A stretch of DNA of 64,000 bases, taken from positions 1,736,001 to 1,800,000 of the forward strand of contig OZ220494.1 of NCBI GenBank assembly GCA_965116215.1, written 5' to 3'. The notes below the pieces were generated by a model that was given only the letters and a program-made list of their open reading frames with translations, was not told the origin of the DNA and did not search any database. Shown here in pieces: positions 36,029 through 45,591 of this stretch. The first letter of the stretch is position 1. Each line of letters opens with the position of its first letter. The translations under genes and the position numbers were made by a program. The DNA is from CBDBKL01 sp965116215. Its GTDB lineage: Bacteria > Bdellovibrionota > Bdellovibrionia > Bdellovibrionales > JAKFYE01.

Positions 36029-36356
36029 TCTATATCCTTAAAATTTTCTTCTTTTTAAAGAGTTTATAAAACTTTTTATTCAGAATCTATTGAAAAGACT
36101 GTGTCTCTCCTATTCTGACGAAAGAGAGAATCATTTTTCTATAAAGTGTTGATCTCTGCAACGAATAAAATATCTTTCTATTTAATAGGAGGAGCAAAAG
36201 TATCAGTGCAGATGAAATGGATTTAATGAGAGTTTGTTATATCTTTCTGGATTTCATCACATGCTTAGGGGAATATGCAGGTCAAAGTAGATTTCTTCAG
36301 GGGAGTTGGAAAGCCTTAGGGGTTTTAAGTAGAGGGGCCGATAGCTAAGTTGGTGA
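36029..36356. other. Intergenic space, no supported gene
   Basis: 328 bp between the pseudoprotease gene and the peptide-binding gene. AGGAGGAG occurs at 36187-36194 (+), but the frames beginning within reach are stopped at once and the 43-codon frame from 36217 starts too far away. I see no gene here. Confidence 0.4.
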
Positions 36357-37556
36357 TTAATAATTACAGAATACTTCTTCTTTCTCAAAGGCTCGCTGTA
36401 ACCATTTTGCCTCTTGTTCCTTGTCTTGAAGAACCCCTTTTCCATATTTATACATATGCCCTACCTGAAACCCAGCATTAATGTGACCTTTGAGGGCTGC
36501 TTTTTTAAACCAATAAAAAGCCTTTTTAAAATCTTTTTGGCCTATCAATCCATAATAATACATTCTTCCAAATTGGAATTGAGCCTCTGCATGACCTCTT
36601 CTTGCTGCCTCTTTAAAAAAGTTAAAGGCTTTTTGATGATCTTGTTTTATGCCCCCTATGCCATTTTGATAAACTAAGGCCAATCGAAACATATCTTCCG
36701 GTGTTTTTATAGACTGATCCAGCTTGTTGCGTTCTTGGGATTCAGATTGTATTGAGCCTAAGTAGGTCCCGCTTTCTTTTTCTAAGAGGTTCCTATACCG
36801 TTCAATAAGATGTTTTAACCTATTAATAGATATGGCAAACGTATGATATATGTATGGACCATGTCGATTGTGTTCATGAAAAGAACTTGCTTTAAATTGT
36901 ATTGGTGGTCCAGACACTATTCCGATCACTTTCATAGCTGTGGATAGGACAGGAGCCCCTTTTGCCTCTTGGAGCATAGGGATTGTAGAGTGGAAAAGTT
37001 TATTTTCGATTTGAAGTTCAATAATTCCTTCGTGTAGGTATAGAGGTAGCTCTAATCCTTGTAAAGATTTGTTGAAAGTTGGAGGACCTCTTATAATAAA
37101 AGTTAAAGCATTCAAGCCTTTGCGTATATCTAGTTCATTTCCAATGGTCAGGGGTTCATAGTGATTTCCAAATGTTTTTATAATAGCTAAATCATTTTTT
37201 GGATCGATAACAAGAACTTTTCCTAGGTCGTTGCCGTTGGCACTGCTAATATGTAATGTGATAGGTTCAGAAGTGATTCCCTGAAAAGTGAGTTGGTGGT
37301 GTTTGGAATTAGCTAGGTTAGGATATCTATTGAGCAAATCATTTTTAATGTTTTCATAACTGGTTACGAGTAAGTTTTCTGTGATAAAGAAGCCATTGCC
37401 ATTATGTGTTTCATTATTGATAAAGGCCAATGAGGAGAGAGGGAGGTTGAGATCTTGCATCATACTTTGTGATGAGGATGTATAAGTATAAAAACAAGTC
37501 GGGATTATGAATATAAAATATTTTATCGAAAGCAGATTTTTCACCATTTTTTTCAT
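36357..37556 (-). CDS. Inactive trypsin-like protease domain with Sel1 repeats
   Basis: A 399-residue exported protein. I start it at ATG 37556 (MKKMVKNLL), 8 bp after GAGG. After a signal peptide, residues about 40-240 look like a HtrA-like trypsin fold: NGNGFFITENLLVTSYENI, NDLAIIK and EAKGAPVLS. The Asp is kept (122), but the His position holds Glu68 and the Ser position Lys199, so it should not cut. Three Sel1 repeats (about 285-385) follow, a helical scaffold for protein contacts. It may sense or bind peptides or partner proteins in the periplasm. Monocistronic. Confidence 0.75.
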   Translation of the reverse strand: MKKMVKNLLSIKYFIFIIPTCFYTYTSSSQSMMQDLNLPLSSLAFINNETHNGNGFFITENLLVTSYENIKNDLLNRYPNLANSKHHQLTFQGITSEPITLHISSANGNDLGKVLVIDPKNDLAIIKTFGNHYEPLTIGNELDIRKGLNALTFIIRGPPTFNKSLQGLELPLYLHEGIIELQIENKLFHSTIPMLQEAKGAPVLSTAMKVIGIVSGPPIQFKASSFHEHNRHGPYIYHTFAISINRLKHLIERYRNLLEKESGTYLGSIQSESQERNKLDQSIKTPEDMFRLALVYQNGIGGIKQDHQKAFNFFKEAARRGHAEAQFQFGRMYYYGLIGQKDFKKAFYWFKKAALKGHINAGFQVGHMYKYGKGVLQDKEQEAKWLQRAFEKEEVFCNY

Positions 37557-37960
37557 ATTCTTTTTCCTCAAAAGAGCATAAAATCATTCTCTGATATTGA
37601 GATAAGGCCAAAGTACTTTAAATGCAAAAGGTAAACAATTTCAAAGGGTATAAAACTTTGACCTCTTGTATAAAGAAGTAAAAATTATTACATAATGTTC
37701 TGTATGACTGTTTTATTTGTTGTTCTTGAAGTGAATCATTGTGGTCATTTTGATAAAACTATTTCATTTGAAAGCTCTCGTGAGCTGTAACTCCTATAGG
37801 CTATTAAAAGGGATTATGCTTTTTTAAAAAAAGGACTCTTTTGAAATAGTACCGTAAGATGAGGAATTACAGATCTTTATAATAGTATTCATTGTTTTTA
37901 TAGTATTGAAATGAAAAACATTCTAGTCATCCTATTTTAAACTCCATATACTTTTTAGTC
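37557..37960. other. Divergent intergenic space
   Basis: 404 bp between the divergent pseudoprotease and dacB genes. Very AT-rich; it should hold both promoters. I see no gene, hairpin or repeat that stands out. Confidence 0.4.
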
Positions 37961-39352
37961 ATGGTGATGCTCTACTCTCTTCTTGGCTTTCTTTTATTTT
38001 TTGAAACAACAAGTTTCGCAAATATTCAACTGAATGTAGAGAGGGCATTAGAGAAAAGTGGAGTTTCTAAGGAAGATTTGGGCATTGTTGTTTTAAATGA
38101 TCTGGGAAAATCAATTTATTTAAACAATGAGAGCCAGCAATTTACGCCCGCTTCACTGACAAAAATTCTTATTGCCTATGCAGGGCTAAAGACTTTCCAT
38201 GGTGGATATCGTTTTAAAACGCAATTGTATTTTAATGGAAATAAAAAAGGGTCTCTATGGAAAGGGCCTCTTTATCTCGTCGGCTTGGGAGATCCTACAT
38301 TTACATCTGAGAGAATGTGGAACTTGGTGAATGATTTTAAGCGTTCGGGCGTTCAAGTTTTAAAAGGGGATATTGTTGTCGATGACACCTATTTTGATAG
38401 CAAGAGAATTGATTCTGGACGTGATGTTCGTCGTGTGAACAGAGCGTATGATGCTCCAATAGGGGGGGCATCTTTTAATTGGAACACTGTGAATGTTTAT
38501 GTCAGAGGGGCCCATCTGGAGCACTTGAAACCTAGAGTTTTTATTGATCCTTCCAATGAATATATCGTTGTGGAGAACCGTTTGAAAAATGGCAAAGAAA
38601 ATATTCGCATCCAGAGAAAAGTGGTTAAAGGTAAAGAGGTTATAAGAGTCATAGGAAGTTACCCTACTTCAAAAGGTGAAAGTGTCTTTTATGTTAATGT
38701 GAAGGATCCTGTGGTTTGGACAGGTTATAATTTAAAAGCTTTTTTACAAAGAAGGGGTATTGTTGTCGAGGGAAGGGTTAAATCTGGGAAATGGGCAGGA
38801 GCGCAAGGAGAGCTTGTTGCAGAGGTACAGGGTCGCACTGTTTCAGAAATTATTTTTGATATGATGAAATTTTCTAATAATTTTATCGCTGAAATGTTGA
38901 CTAAAAATATAGGAGTTAAAAATAAAGGTCGACCCGGAACAATGAAGAAGGGTTTAAATGTGATTAAAGGTTTTTTGAAGCGAGAAGGCTTTTCAAGAGG
39001 GGATTTTAAAATAGTGAATCCATCAGGATTGTCGAAAAAAAATAAAATCAAACCTCTGGCTTTGGCAAAATTGTTATTTCAATTGAAAAAAGATTTAAGA
39101 ATTTATCCTGAGTTTGCTCATTCTCTTCCTTTAGCGGGTCTAGATGGAACTTTAGAAAAACGTTTTCAAAACATATCCAAACATTGGCTGAGGGGAAAGA
39201 CAGGTTTACTGGCGGGAGTTGTCGGCTTGGCAGGATATGTAGGGAATAAAGAAGGGAAAGTTAAAACCTATGTTTTTCTTTATAATGGGCATGTCTCTGT
39301 CAAGAAAGCCTGGAGTCTTTTTGATTCTCTTGGGAAAATTTTAGCTCATTAA
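37961..39352 (+). CDS. dacB: D-Ala-D-Ala carboxypeptidase/endopeptidase, PBP4 type
   Basis: A 463-residue periplasmic class C penicillin-binding protein that trims or cuts cross-linked peptidoglycan. The signal peptide (LYSLLGFLLFF...SFA) precedes the catalytic motifs SLTK (Ser65, Lys68), SNN (about 307-309) and KTG (413-415), all intact. The long insertion between the first two motifs is typical of the S13 family. The ATG is followed two codons later by a second, and no strong ribosome site is visible. Alone on the plus strand. Confidence 0.92.
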   Translation: MVMLYSLLGFLLFFETTSFANIQLNVERALEKSGVSKEDLGIVVLNDLGKSIYLNNESQQFTPASLTKILIAYAGLKTFHGGYRFKTQLYFNGNKKGSLWKGPLYLVGLGDPTFTSERMWNLVNDFKRSGVQVLKGDIVVDDTYFDSKRIDSGRDVRRVNRAYDAPIGGASFNWNTVNVYVRGAHLEHLKPRVFIDPSNEYIVVENRLKNGKENIRIQRKVVKGKEVIRVIGSYPTSKGESVFYVNVKDPVVWTGYNLKAFLQRRGIVVEGRVKSGKWAGAQGELVAEVQGRTVSEIIFDMMKFSNNFIAEMLTKNIGVKNKGRPGTMKKGLNVIKGFLKREGFSRGDFKIVNPSGLSKKNKIKPLALAKLLFQLKKDLRIYPEFAHSLPLAGLDGTLEKRFQNISKHWLRGKTGLLAGVVGLAGYVGNKEGKVKTYVFLYNGHVSVKKAWSLFDSLGKILAH

Positions 39353-39411
39353 ATTTTTAAGACCTGTTTTGAACTCAGCGTATTGTGCAAGACAAATGCA
39401 GAAGGTGAGAT

Positions 39412-39948
39412 TTAGTTAAGACTATCTACATAGGCGATGTGGGGAAGATTTCTGTAATAGCCCTGATAATCTAAGCCAAACCCTAGAACATATTCATTGG
39501 AGATTTTAAATCCTACATAGTCTATTTTAATATTTGTTTTTAAAGCTAGAGGCTTTAAAAGTAGGGTGACAAGAGTGACCGATCGGCACCCTCTTGATTT
39601 TAAACTGCTGATTAAAAATTCCATGGAATATCCTGAATCGACAATGTCTTCTACAATAATAATGTCCTTACCCCTTACAGGATTCATTAAATCCAATGTG
39701 ATTCTTACTTCTCCAGTTGTGATGTGATCATTCCCATAGCTTGTGAGAGCCACAAAATCGCAAATGACATCTAAATCCATGTTTCTAATCAGGTCAGAGT
39801 AAAACATAAAGGATCCATTCAGAACACCAAGGACTATAGGAGTTTGGCCTTTGAACTGCTGAGTTAAAGATGTTCCAATTTCTTTGGTTTTTTTGTCTAT
39901 TTTTTCTTTATCAATGAGGGTAGAGAATTTTATATTTTCCACTGTCAA
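39412..39948 (-). CDS. hpt: Hypoxanthine phosphoribosyltransferase
   Basis: A 178-residue purine salvage enzyme that makes IMP (and perhaps GMP) from hypoxanthine or guanine and PRPP. IIIVEDIVDSGYSM is the PRPP-binding loop, VLNGSFMFYSDL the pyrophosphate loop and the final DYQGYYRNLPHIAYV the purine-binding hood. Length is normal. It follows tdk by 10 bp, so nucleobase and nucleoside salvage are co-expressed. Confidence 0.93.
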   Translation of the reverse strand: MTVENIKFSTLIDKEKIDKKTKEIGTSLTQQFKGQTPIVLGVLNGSFMFYSDLIRNMDLDVICDFVALTSYGNDHITTGEVRITLDLMNPVRGKDIIIVEDIVDSGYSMEFLISSLKSRGCRSVTLVTLLLKPLALKTNIKIDYVGFKISNEYVLGFGLDYQGYYRNLPHIAYVDSLN

Positions 39949-39958
39949 CCTTTATCCC

Positions 39959-40582
39959 TTATGAATCTATGACTTCTGGAGATGAGTTAGGCTTTGTTGT
40001 ACGGTTATCGGCCATCTTTTGCTTTGTGGATTCATCAGGACATTCATAGCAGGTTCTGCACCTAGCTTCATAGGTTTTAGCGTCGCCCACTAACAACGTT
40101 TGACGAGACTTTGAAAGTCTTTGTGTATACAATGCCGATTCCCCACAGATAACACATACAGCATGTTGTTTTATAACTTCTTCGGCAATGGCCATAAGGT
40201 GAGGCATGGGATCAAAGGGTTTGCCTTGCCAGTCCATATCCAGTCCTGCAATAATAACTCGAAGCCCTCTGTTGGCTATTTTTTTTACAGTATCAATAAG
40301 GGAATCATCAAAGAATTGGCCCTCATCAATACCGATCACACGGGTGTCTTCATGCAAAAATTTACAAATTTCATCAGCCGATTTTACAGTTATTGAAGGT
40401 AATTTTTGAAAGCTGTGAGAGGTCACATAATTTATATCGTATCGAGTGTCTTCTAAGGGTTTAAAAATTTGAATACTTTGTTTTGCAATTGTTGCTCGCC
40501 TCATTCGACGAATAAGCTCTTCTGTCTTGCCTGAGAACATACTTCCAACAATAACTTCTATTCGACCAGATGTTACTGACAT
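39959..40582 (-). CDS. tdk: Thymidine kinase
   Basis: A 207-residue type II thymidine kinase using ATP. The P-loop is GSMFSGKTEE (12-21), DEGQFF is the Mg/active-site motif, and a zinc lasso is formed by CVICGE and CRTCYEC. The tail is slightly extended. First of the tdk-hpt operon; a leader with a strong inverted repeat lies upstream. Confidence 0.94.
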   Translation of the reverse strand: MSVTSGRIEVIVGSMFSGKTEELIRRMRRATIAKQSIQIFKPLEDTRYDINYVTSHSFQKLPSITVKSADEICKFLHEDTRVIGIDEGQFFDDSLIDTVKKIANRGLRVIIAGLDMDWQGKPFDPMPHLMAIAEEVIKQHAVCVICGESALYTQRLSKSRQTLLVGDAKTYEARCRTCYECPDESTKQKMADNRTTKPNSSPEVIDS

Positions 40583-40629
40583 AAGTATGTCTCCCTTTTG
40601 GTTTTACTAAGGCTATCATAAGTGGAAAG

Positions 40630-40672
40630 AGGGGGACTATGGATGTTGCGGTGCAAATTTTTTAGTCCCCCT
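40630..40672 (+). terminator. Strong hairpin followed by T run upstream of tdk
   Basis: AGGGGGACTA (40630-40639) and TAGTCCCCCT (40663-40672) form a perfect 10-bp stem with a 23-nt loop, followed by GTTTTTT. It reads as a rho-independent terminator on the plus strand, yet no plus-strand gene ends nearby. On the minus strand it sits between the zinc-ribbon gene and tdk without a T run. It may end a small RNA or antisense transcript, or act in the tdk leader. Confidence 0.6.
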
Positions 40673-40789
40673 GTTTTTTGCTCTGTTCTCCTCGTGTTCA
40701 TTGGAACTGATATCACAATAGAATTTATCATCATCTCCTAGAGATCAGCTTAGGGTTAAGCGTATGCCGCATGAGAAGTTATAAAGGTA

Positions 40790-41800
40790 TTAAAATTTGT
40801 TAAGCTCTAAAAGAATTTGAATATCAGAAATGCCCTCTAGATATTCCGGGCTTTCAAAGAATCTGTAAATTGGATGGATCAGAAGAGGGGAGTTCTCAGG
40901 GAGTGAGACTTGAGGCAAAGGCTTCATAAAATAAATTGCAGATCCAGAGGGCACTGTCACTGTATTTTCAATTGGGACACTTAATGCCGCCTCTCCACTA
41001 CTGTTCATTTCAAAGCGTGATTGTAAAGAAAAGTGTATTTGAGCGTGCCCGTCACGTGTTTTTGTGGCTTTGACTCGTAACCAAATTCCATTATTTTCTC
41101 CAATAAGCTGGTCATAAATAAGATTCAAATCTCCCCTCTGAGATGGAGGAAGTGTATTTTGCATTGAAGGAGAGGCTGATAAAATAAAATGAGTGGGATT
41201 TTTTTTCAATTGAAGGAGTACATCTTTTGCACTTCGGAGTACGCCATAGGTATTTTGTAATTGAAGGAGCTGGTCTTCGAATTGACTCCAATTTTCTGTG
41301 GGAAAAATAAAATAGTGAGCGACAAGACGAATGGGCTTTTCAGAGGAAGTTTTTGGATTTTTAAGAGTGGTCGTAGAGGATTTTTCCTTTGCCGAGTTCT
41401 GTATTTTTGTATTTTTTTTCAGAGAGAGTCCAAAGGCAGAAGCTTCTTGTTTTTGGGGAGATGTTTTATAAGCCGTAGATAGGCTTGCTGTTTTTGAGGG
41501 AGAGGGGCTGTCTGCCGTTTCTTTTTTTGTGCCTGTCGACGATGTAATGAGTTCAGATCTGGAATAGGAAACACGTTTTAAATGATCCTCGCTCAGAAAC
41601 GACATTTTATTTTGGCTCAAGACTAAAGAGAGAGTTGTAATAATAACGGCTAAGACAATGGACGCATGGACAGCAGGTGTTCCCTTGAACATCTTTCTTT
41701 GTAAAGGCTCTTGTGATGCAAAAGACTCCATGTCAATTCCGCAATTTGCACAATAACGGTCGTCCGGTTGTTCAAAATTGCATTTAGGGCATGTCAACAT
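40790..41800 (-). CDS. Zinc-ribbon membrane protein of unknown function
   Basis: A 336-residue protein beginning with a zinc ribbon (Cys4, Cys7, Cys18, Cys21: CPKC..CANC), then one membrane helix (about 42-62, SIVLAVIITTLSLVL), a Ser/Lys-rich low-complexity stretch (to about 150) and a C-terminal domain of mixed strands (about 155-336) that I do not recognise. The ribbon should be cytoplasmic and the rest periplasmic. It is divergent from the dcw cluster. Confidence 0.7.
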   Translation of the reverse strand: MLTCPKCNFEQPDDRYCANCGIDMESFASQEPLQRKMFKGTPAVHASIVLAVIITTLSLVLSQNKMSFLSEDHLKRVSYSRSELITSSTGTKKETADSPSPSKTASLSTAYKTSPQKQEASAFGLSLKKNTKIQNSAKEKSSTTTLKNPKTSSEKPIRLVAHYFIFPTENWSQFEDQLLQLQNTYGVLRSAKDVLLQLKKNPTHFILSASPSMQNTLPPSQRGDLNLIYDQLIGENNGIWLRVKATKTRDGHAQIHFSLQSRFEMNSSGEAALSVPIENTVTVPSGSAIYFMKPLPQVSLPENSPLLIHPIYRFFESPEYLEGISDIQILLELNKF

Positions 41801-42059
41801 AGAAGCCCCTCCCTATTCTAAATCCCTGTTACAAATTTAACACGGCCCTCTTAAGAACAGAAAAATAGAACTCTAAAAATAACGCGGGGCGAGACCCCCT
41901 CTTTTGATTTGAAGAAAAAGAGGACTTTTTGAATGAGATTCATATAGGGCTAGTATTTTTTATCTATTGAAAATAAGGAAGTATATGATTGTGTTTAAAA
42001 TTGTTTTTCTTTAAATGAAATGGGTTTTTATGTGAGTCCATAGCTCTATGGTTTGAGCT

Positions 42060-42147
42060 GTTGTCTAGGGTTTTCAGTGATCCCAAGATCTCATACCAGA
42101 TAACCCTCTATTGCTTGGGTTGTGTTGTCTGAGGTTTTGAGTGTTCC
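42060..42147 (+). promoter_or_regulatory. Direct repeats upstream of rsmH
   Basis: Two 24-bp direct repeats (42060-42083 and 42124-42147; 20 of 24 positions equal; period 64 bp), each GTTGTCT..GGTTTT.AGTG.TCC, lie just before the first dcw gene. A small perfect hairpin CCATAGCTCTATGG (42038-42051) precedes them. They are in the position of an operator; the MraZ-type GTGGG repeats are not seen and mraZ is absent from its usual place. The 364-bp space 41801-42164 has no gene. Confidence 0.45.
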
Positions 42148-42164
42148 TTTTGGAGAGAGTTGTA

Positions 42165-43040
42165 ATGGATATTCATCATCCTGTGTTGATTAAAGAAATT
42201 ATAGTCTCTTTAAAAAGTATGAACTTCTTTCCCCAATCTATTTTAGACGTCACATTTGGTCGAGGGGGGCATGCTTCAGCTTTACTTCATCACTTTCATA
42301 AAATGACAATAGATGCTTTAGATACAGATGAAGAGGCGATAACCTATGGAAATAAAAAATTTAAAAATGAAATTCAGCAAGGTCGGCTTCGGCTTTATAA
42401 CATGAATTTTGCTCATGTTTTAAAAAAATTTAGCATGTCTTCGTATGATGCTGTCATTGTAGATCTTGGTGTTTCTTCACCACAATTTGCTGTTTCTCAA
42501 CGGGGTTTTAGTTTTCAAAATGACGGTCCATTGGACATGAGAATGGATCAAGCTCAAGAAATGACGGCTGCGGATATTATTAATTCAAGAAACCAAAATG
42601 AGTTGGTCACTCTTTTTCAAAAGTATGGTGATATTCATAAGCCTCATAGAGTTGTATCTGCCATTCTTAAGGCAAGACCCATTTTGACGACATACGAGTT
42701 ATCAAAAATTATTGCTTTTCATTCTCCAAGAAGAAAAAAAATACATCCTGCTACACAGTACTTTATGGCATTAAGAATTGCTGTAAATAATGAGCTAGAG
42801 ATACTTGAAAATTCGATTTATCAATTCATAAAACTACTGCGTGACCAAGGTCGGTTACATATTATTTCTTTTCATTCTTTAGAAGATCGTACTGTAAAAT
42901 ATATTTTTAAGGCATTGGATAAAAAAGAAGGAAAGATTTTGACAAAAAAAGTGATTCGACCTTCCCGAGAAGAGATTTTAAAAAACCCTCGGGCAAGAAG
43001 TGCAAAATTGCGGATTTTTGAAAAGAAGGATGCTATTTAG
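42165..43040 (+). CDS. rsmH: 16S rRNA (cytosine-1402-N4)-methyltransferase
   Basis: A 291-residue SAM-dependent methyltransferase (MraW) acting on C1402 of 16S rRNA. I start at ATG 42165, five bases after GGAGAGAG; the frame is open 24 bp further up. HHPVLIKEI, DVTFGRGGHA (SAM loop), DLGVSSPQF, GPLDMRMD and SFHSLEDR are all diagnostic. First gene of the dcw cluster; its stop overlaps the ftsL start by one base (TAGTG). Confidence 0.95.
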   Translation: MDIHHPVLIKEIIVSLKSMNFFPQSILDVTFGRGGHASALLHHFHKMTIDALDTDEEAITYGNKKFKNEIQQGRLRLYNMNFAHVLKKFSMSSYDAVIVDLGVSSPQFAVSQRGFSFQNDGPLDMRMDQAQEMTAADIINSRNQNELVTLFQKYGDIHKPHRVVSAILKARPILTTYELSKIIAFHSPRRKKIHPATQYFMALRIAVNNELEILENSIYQFIKLLRDQGRLHIISFHSLEDRTVKYIFKALDKKEGKILTKKVIRPSREEILKNPRARSAKLRIFEKKDAI

Positions 43041-43339
43041 TGAATTGCAACTCTCTTCAACAGCTTAAACCTTTTATAAGTATACTCATTGTAGTTACAA
43101 GTTTATTTTCTATTGTTTTTTTGAAAATGGAAAATAGAAGATTAGGCTACTCTGTCCTTAAGTTATCTCGTGTTGAAAAACATGTTAAAGATGAAAAGCG
43201 TTTATTGAGTATGGAGTTTGCTAAACTGGTACGGCCAGATCGTATTGAAATATATGCGAAAACATTTTTAGATTTAAAAAAAGCGACGAAAGGCCAGATT
43301 ATTCAAATTTCAGGCCAAAAGTTGGCGTTCGTCCAGTAG
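43040..43339 (+). CDS. ftsL: Cell division protein FtsL-like
   Basis: A 99-residue bitopic protein: one helix (about 12-28) then a coiled-coil periplasmic part, ending PDRIEIYAKTFLDLKKATKGQIIQI, the usual FtsL tail. FtsL recruits and activates FtsWI with FtsB and FtsQ at the division site. Assignment is by size, topology and position between rsmH and ftsI; sequence is always weakly conserved. GTG start overlapping rsmH. Confidence 0.85.
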   Translation: MNCNSLQQLKPFISILIVVTSLFSIVFLKMENRRLGYSVLKLSRVEKHVKDEKRLLSMEFAKLVRPDRIEIYAKTFLDLKKATKGQIIQISGQKLAFVQ

Positions 43340-43351
43340 AAAAAATGAGAT

Positions 43352-45292
43352 ATGCGTTCTCGAGCTTTATGTGTTTTCTTTTTATTTGTAGTTGTATGGC
43401 TAGCTATGATAAGTCGTGCGGCCTATTTACAGCTTTGGCCGCAGAATTATCTTGAGAAATTACAGGAAAAACAGTTTGAAACGGTTATAAAACTACAGCC
43501 TCGCCGTGGTGATATTCTCGATCGTGAAGGTAGAGATCTTGCTAGTTCCATTACTATGTATTCGTTATATGCTGACCCCAAATTAATTAAAAATCCAAGA
43601 CATGTAGCTAATAAAATTGTGCACACTTTAGGTTTAAATAGAAGAAGGGTTTATCAAAAATTAAAGAAAAAAAATCGTTTTGTTTGGATCGCTCGTCGTC
43701 AATCCAAATATGTGAAAGAGAAAATCTCAAAATGGAATATTAGAGGGCTGGGTTTTATAGAGGAGTCAAAAAGGATTTACCCTAATGGCACTCTCTTATC
43801 ACATGTTTTGGGTTTTGTGGGGAAGGAGAATCAAGGTCTTTCTGGTTTGGAGTATAAATTTCATGAAGTTTTAGCAGGTAAAAAAAGAATTATCAATTTT
43901 CAAAAGGATGCTCGTGGACGACCTTTATTGAGAAATGGAAGAGTTTTTACACAAAAACCTGGTGGTGCTCATGTCCACTTAACAATTGATTTAGAATTAC
44001 AGTACTACTTAGAAAGAGAATTAGAAAAAACGGTAAAGAGTCACCAGGCCCAAGGGGCGATTGGCGTTGTGTTGAATGCTCAGACGTCAGAGGTTTTGGC
44101 TATGGCCTCGCTACCTGTGTTTAATCCGAATTATCCGTTAAGGGTATCTTCGGAAAGGCGAAGAAATCGGGTTATCGCAGAAGTGTATGAGCCGGGGAGT
44201 ACGTTAAAGGCTTTAATTGCAGCCGTTTTGTTAGAGAAAACAAAGGCACAACCGAATACAAGTTATTACTGTGAAAATGGCGAATTTAAAATTGGTCGCT
44301 TAAAAATAAAAGAGTCAAGTGAGAAACATAAGTGGAAATGGCTCACTTTGTCTCAAATTCTAACTGTGTCATCGAATATTGGAATTTCTAAAGTCGCTTT
44401 TGACTTGGGAGAGAAGAGAGTCGAGTCCGGCTTAAGGGCTTTTGGCTTAGGCCAGTCTCTGGGAATAGAGTTAGGGGGTGAACAGGTGGGGATTATCCCT
44501 AAGCGTCCATGGCAGAAACATCATTTAGCAACTATTTCTTTTGGGCAAGGTATTGCCACAACAGCTCTTCAGATAGCTAATGCCTTTGCTGTTATTGCAA
44601 ATGGAGGACATCTTATGCGTCCCTTTTTAGTCAAGAAGATTGAAAACCCGGAGACAAAAGAATATCGGGAATTTAAACCCATTCAGATCAGAAGAGTCCT
44701 TTCTGAGAATGTGGCATCTCAGATGAGAATGATTTTAGCTGGAGTGACAAGTGGCACAGGTACGGGAGCTGCAGCTAGAGTTCCTGGGTATGTTGTGGCT
44801 GGAAAAACAGGAACGGCAGAAAAAGTAGATTTGATTCACGGAGGGTATTTAAAGAATAAATATTTGGCTAGCTTTGCGGGCTTTATTCCAGCGAATAAAC
44901 CAAAGTATGTTATCTATATTATGGTAGATACACCAAATGTTAAAAGGCATACAGGAGGTATCGTAGCAGCCCCTGCTTTTAGTCGTGTTGCTTCTTTTCT
45001 GGCACGAAGGAGTGGGTTATCGCCGATTTTAATCACTGAAGGTGATTTGATAGAAAAGGAGAGAGCTTCTCGAACTATCTCGTCTTCAGAAAAGATCAGC
45101 CCTAAGAGGGAAATTCATAGGGGAATTATGCCTGATATGAAGGGGCTTTCTATGAGGGAGGTGATAAGATGGATGCGAAGTGCACCCCAGTACAAAGTGG
45201 AATTCATAGGAGAGGGGCATGTCACACGAACCTTTCCCAGAAAGGGCCAAAAGATTTCTAAAACAAATTATGTAAAAATATATTTTAAATAA
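43352..45292 (+). CDS. ftsI: Division transpeptidase FtsI (PBP3) with PASTA domain
   Basis: A 646-residue class B penicillin-binding protein crosslinking septal peptidoglycan. One N-terminal helix (about 5-22), the pedestal domain (RRGDILDREGRDLA), then transpeptidase motifs STLK (Ser283, Lys286), SSN (340-342) and KTG (485-487). A C-terminal PASTA domain (about 586-646, MPDMKGLSMREVIRWM) is absent from enterobacterial FtsI. Start ATG 43352, 12 bp after ftsL. It is the last gene before the foreign-looking insertion. Confidence 0.94.
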   Translation: MRSRALCVFFLFVVVWLAMISRAAYLQLWPQNYLEKLQEKQFETVIKLQPRRGDILDREGRDLASSITMYSLYADPKLIKNPRHVANKIVHTLGLNRRRVYQKLKKKNRFVWIARRQSKYVKEKISKWNIRGLGFIEESKRIYPNGTLLSHVLGFVGKENQGLSGLEYKFHEVLAGKKRIINFQKDARGRPLLRNGRVFTQKPGGAHVHLTIDLELQYYLERELEKTVKSHQAQGAIGVVLNAQTSEVLAMASLPVFNPNYPLRVSSERRRNRVIAEVYEPGSTLKALIAAVLLEKTKAQPNTSYYCENGEFKIGRLKIKESSEKHKWKWLTLSQILTVSSNIGISKVAFDLGEKRVESGLRAFGLGQSLGIELGGEQVGIIPKRPWQKHHLATISFGQGIATTALQIANAFAVIANGGHLMRPFLVKKIENPETKEYREFKPIQIRRVLSENVASQMRMILAGVTSGTGTGAAARVPGYVVAGKTGTAEKVDLIHGGYLKNKYLASFAGFIPANKPKYVIYIMVDTPNVKRHTGGIVAAPAFSRVASFLARRSGLSPILITEGDLIEKERASRTISSSEKISPKREIHRGIMPDMKGLSMREVIRWMRSAPQYKVEFIGEGHVTRTFPRKGQKISKTNYVKIYFK

Positions 45293-45591
45293 AAAATTGA
45301 AAAATATAATCTAGATATGTGAAATGAATATCTGTGAAAAACAATGTTATTATGTTCTAGCATATAACAAATCAATAATATCATTGTAGCTTCTCTATAA
45401 GAGGTTCGTCCTTCTTTCTGTTCCAAGCTAGTCATACGGCAAGAATGTTTTCGATAAAATAGTAGAAATAAGCCTTTGTTTGTGCTCAAGTTGTTTCAAG
45501 TTGAGAATTTTTAATATTTAAAATAGAAAAATTAATGTATTTTTAATTATATTCCGAATTCTTAAATAGTGAAAATTTAAAATTTTTTGAG

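Noticed and set aside
36217..36348. 43-codon frame downstream of AGGAGGAG
   Set aside because: The ribosome site is more than 20 bases from the ATG, and nearer starts are stopped after a few codons.
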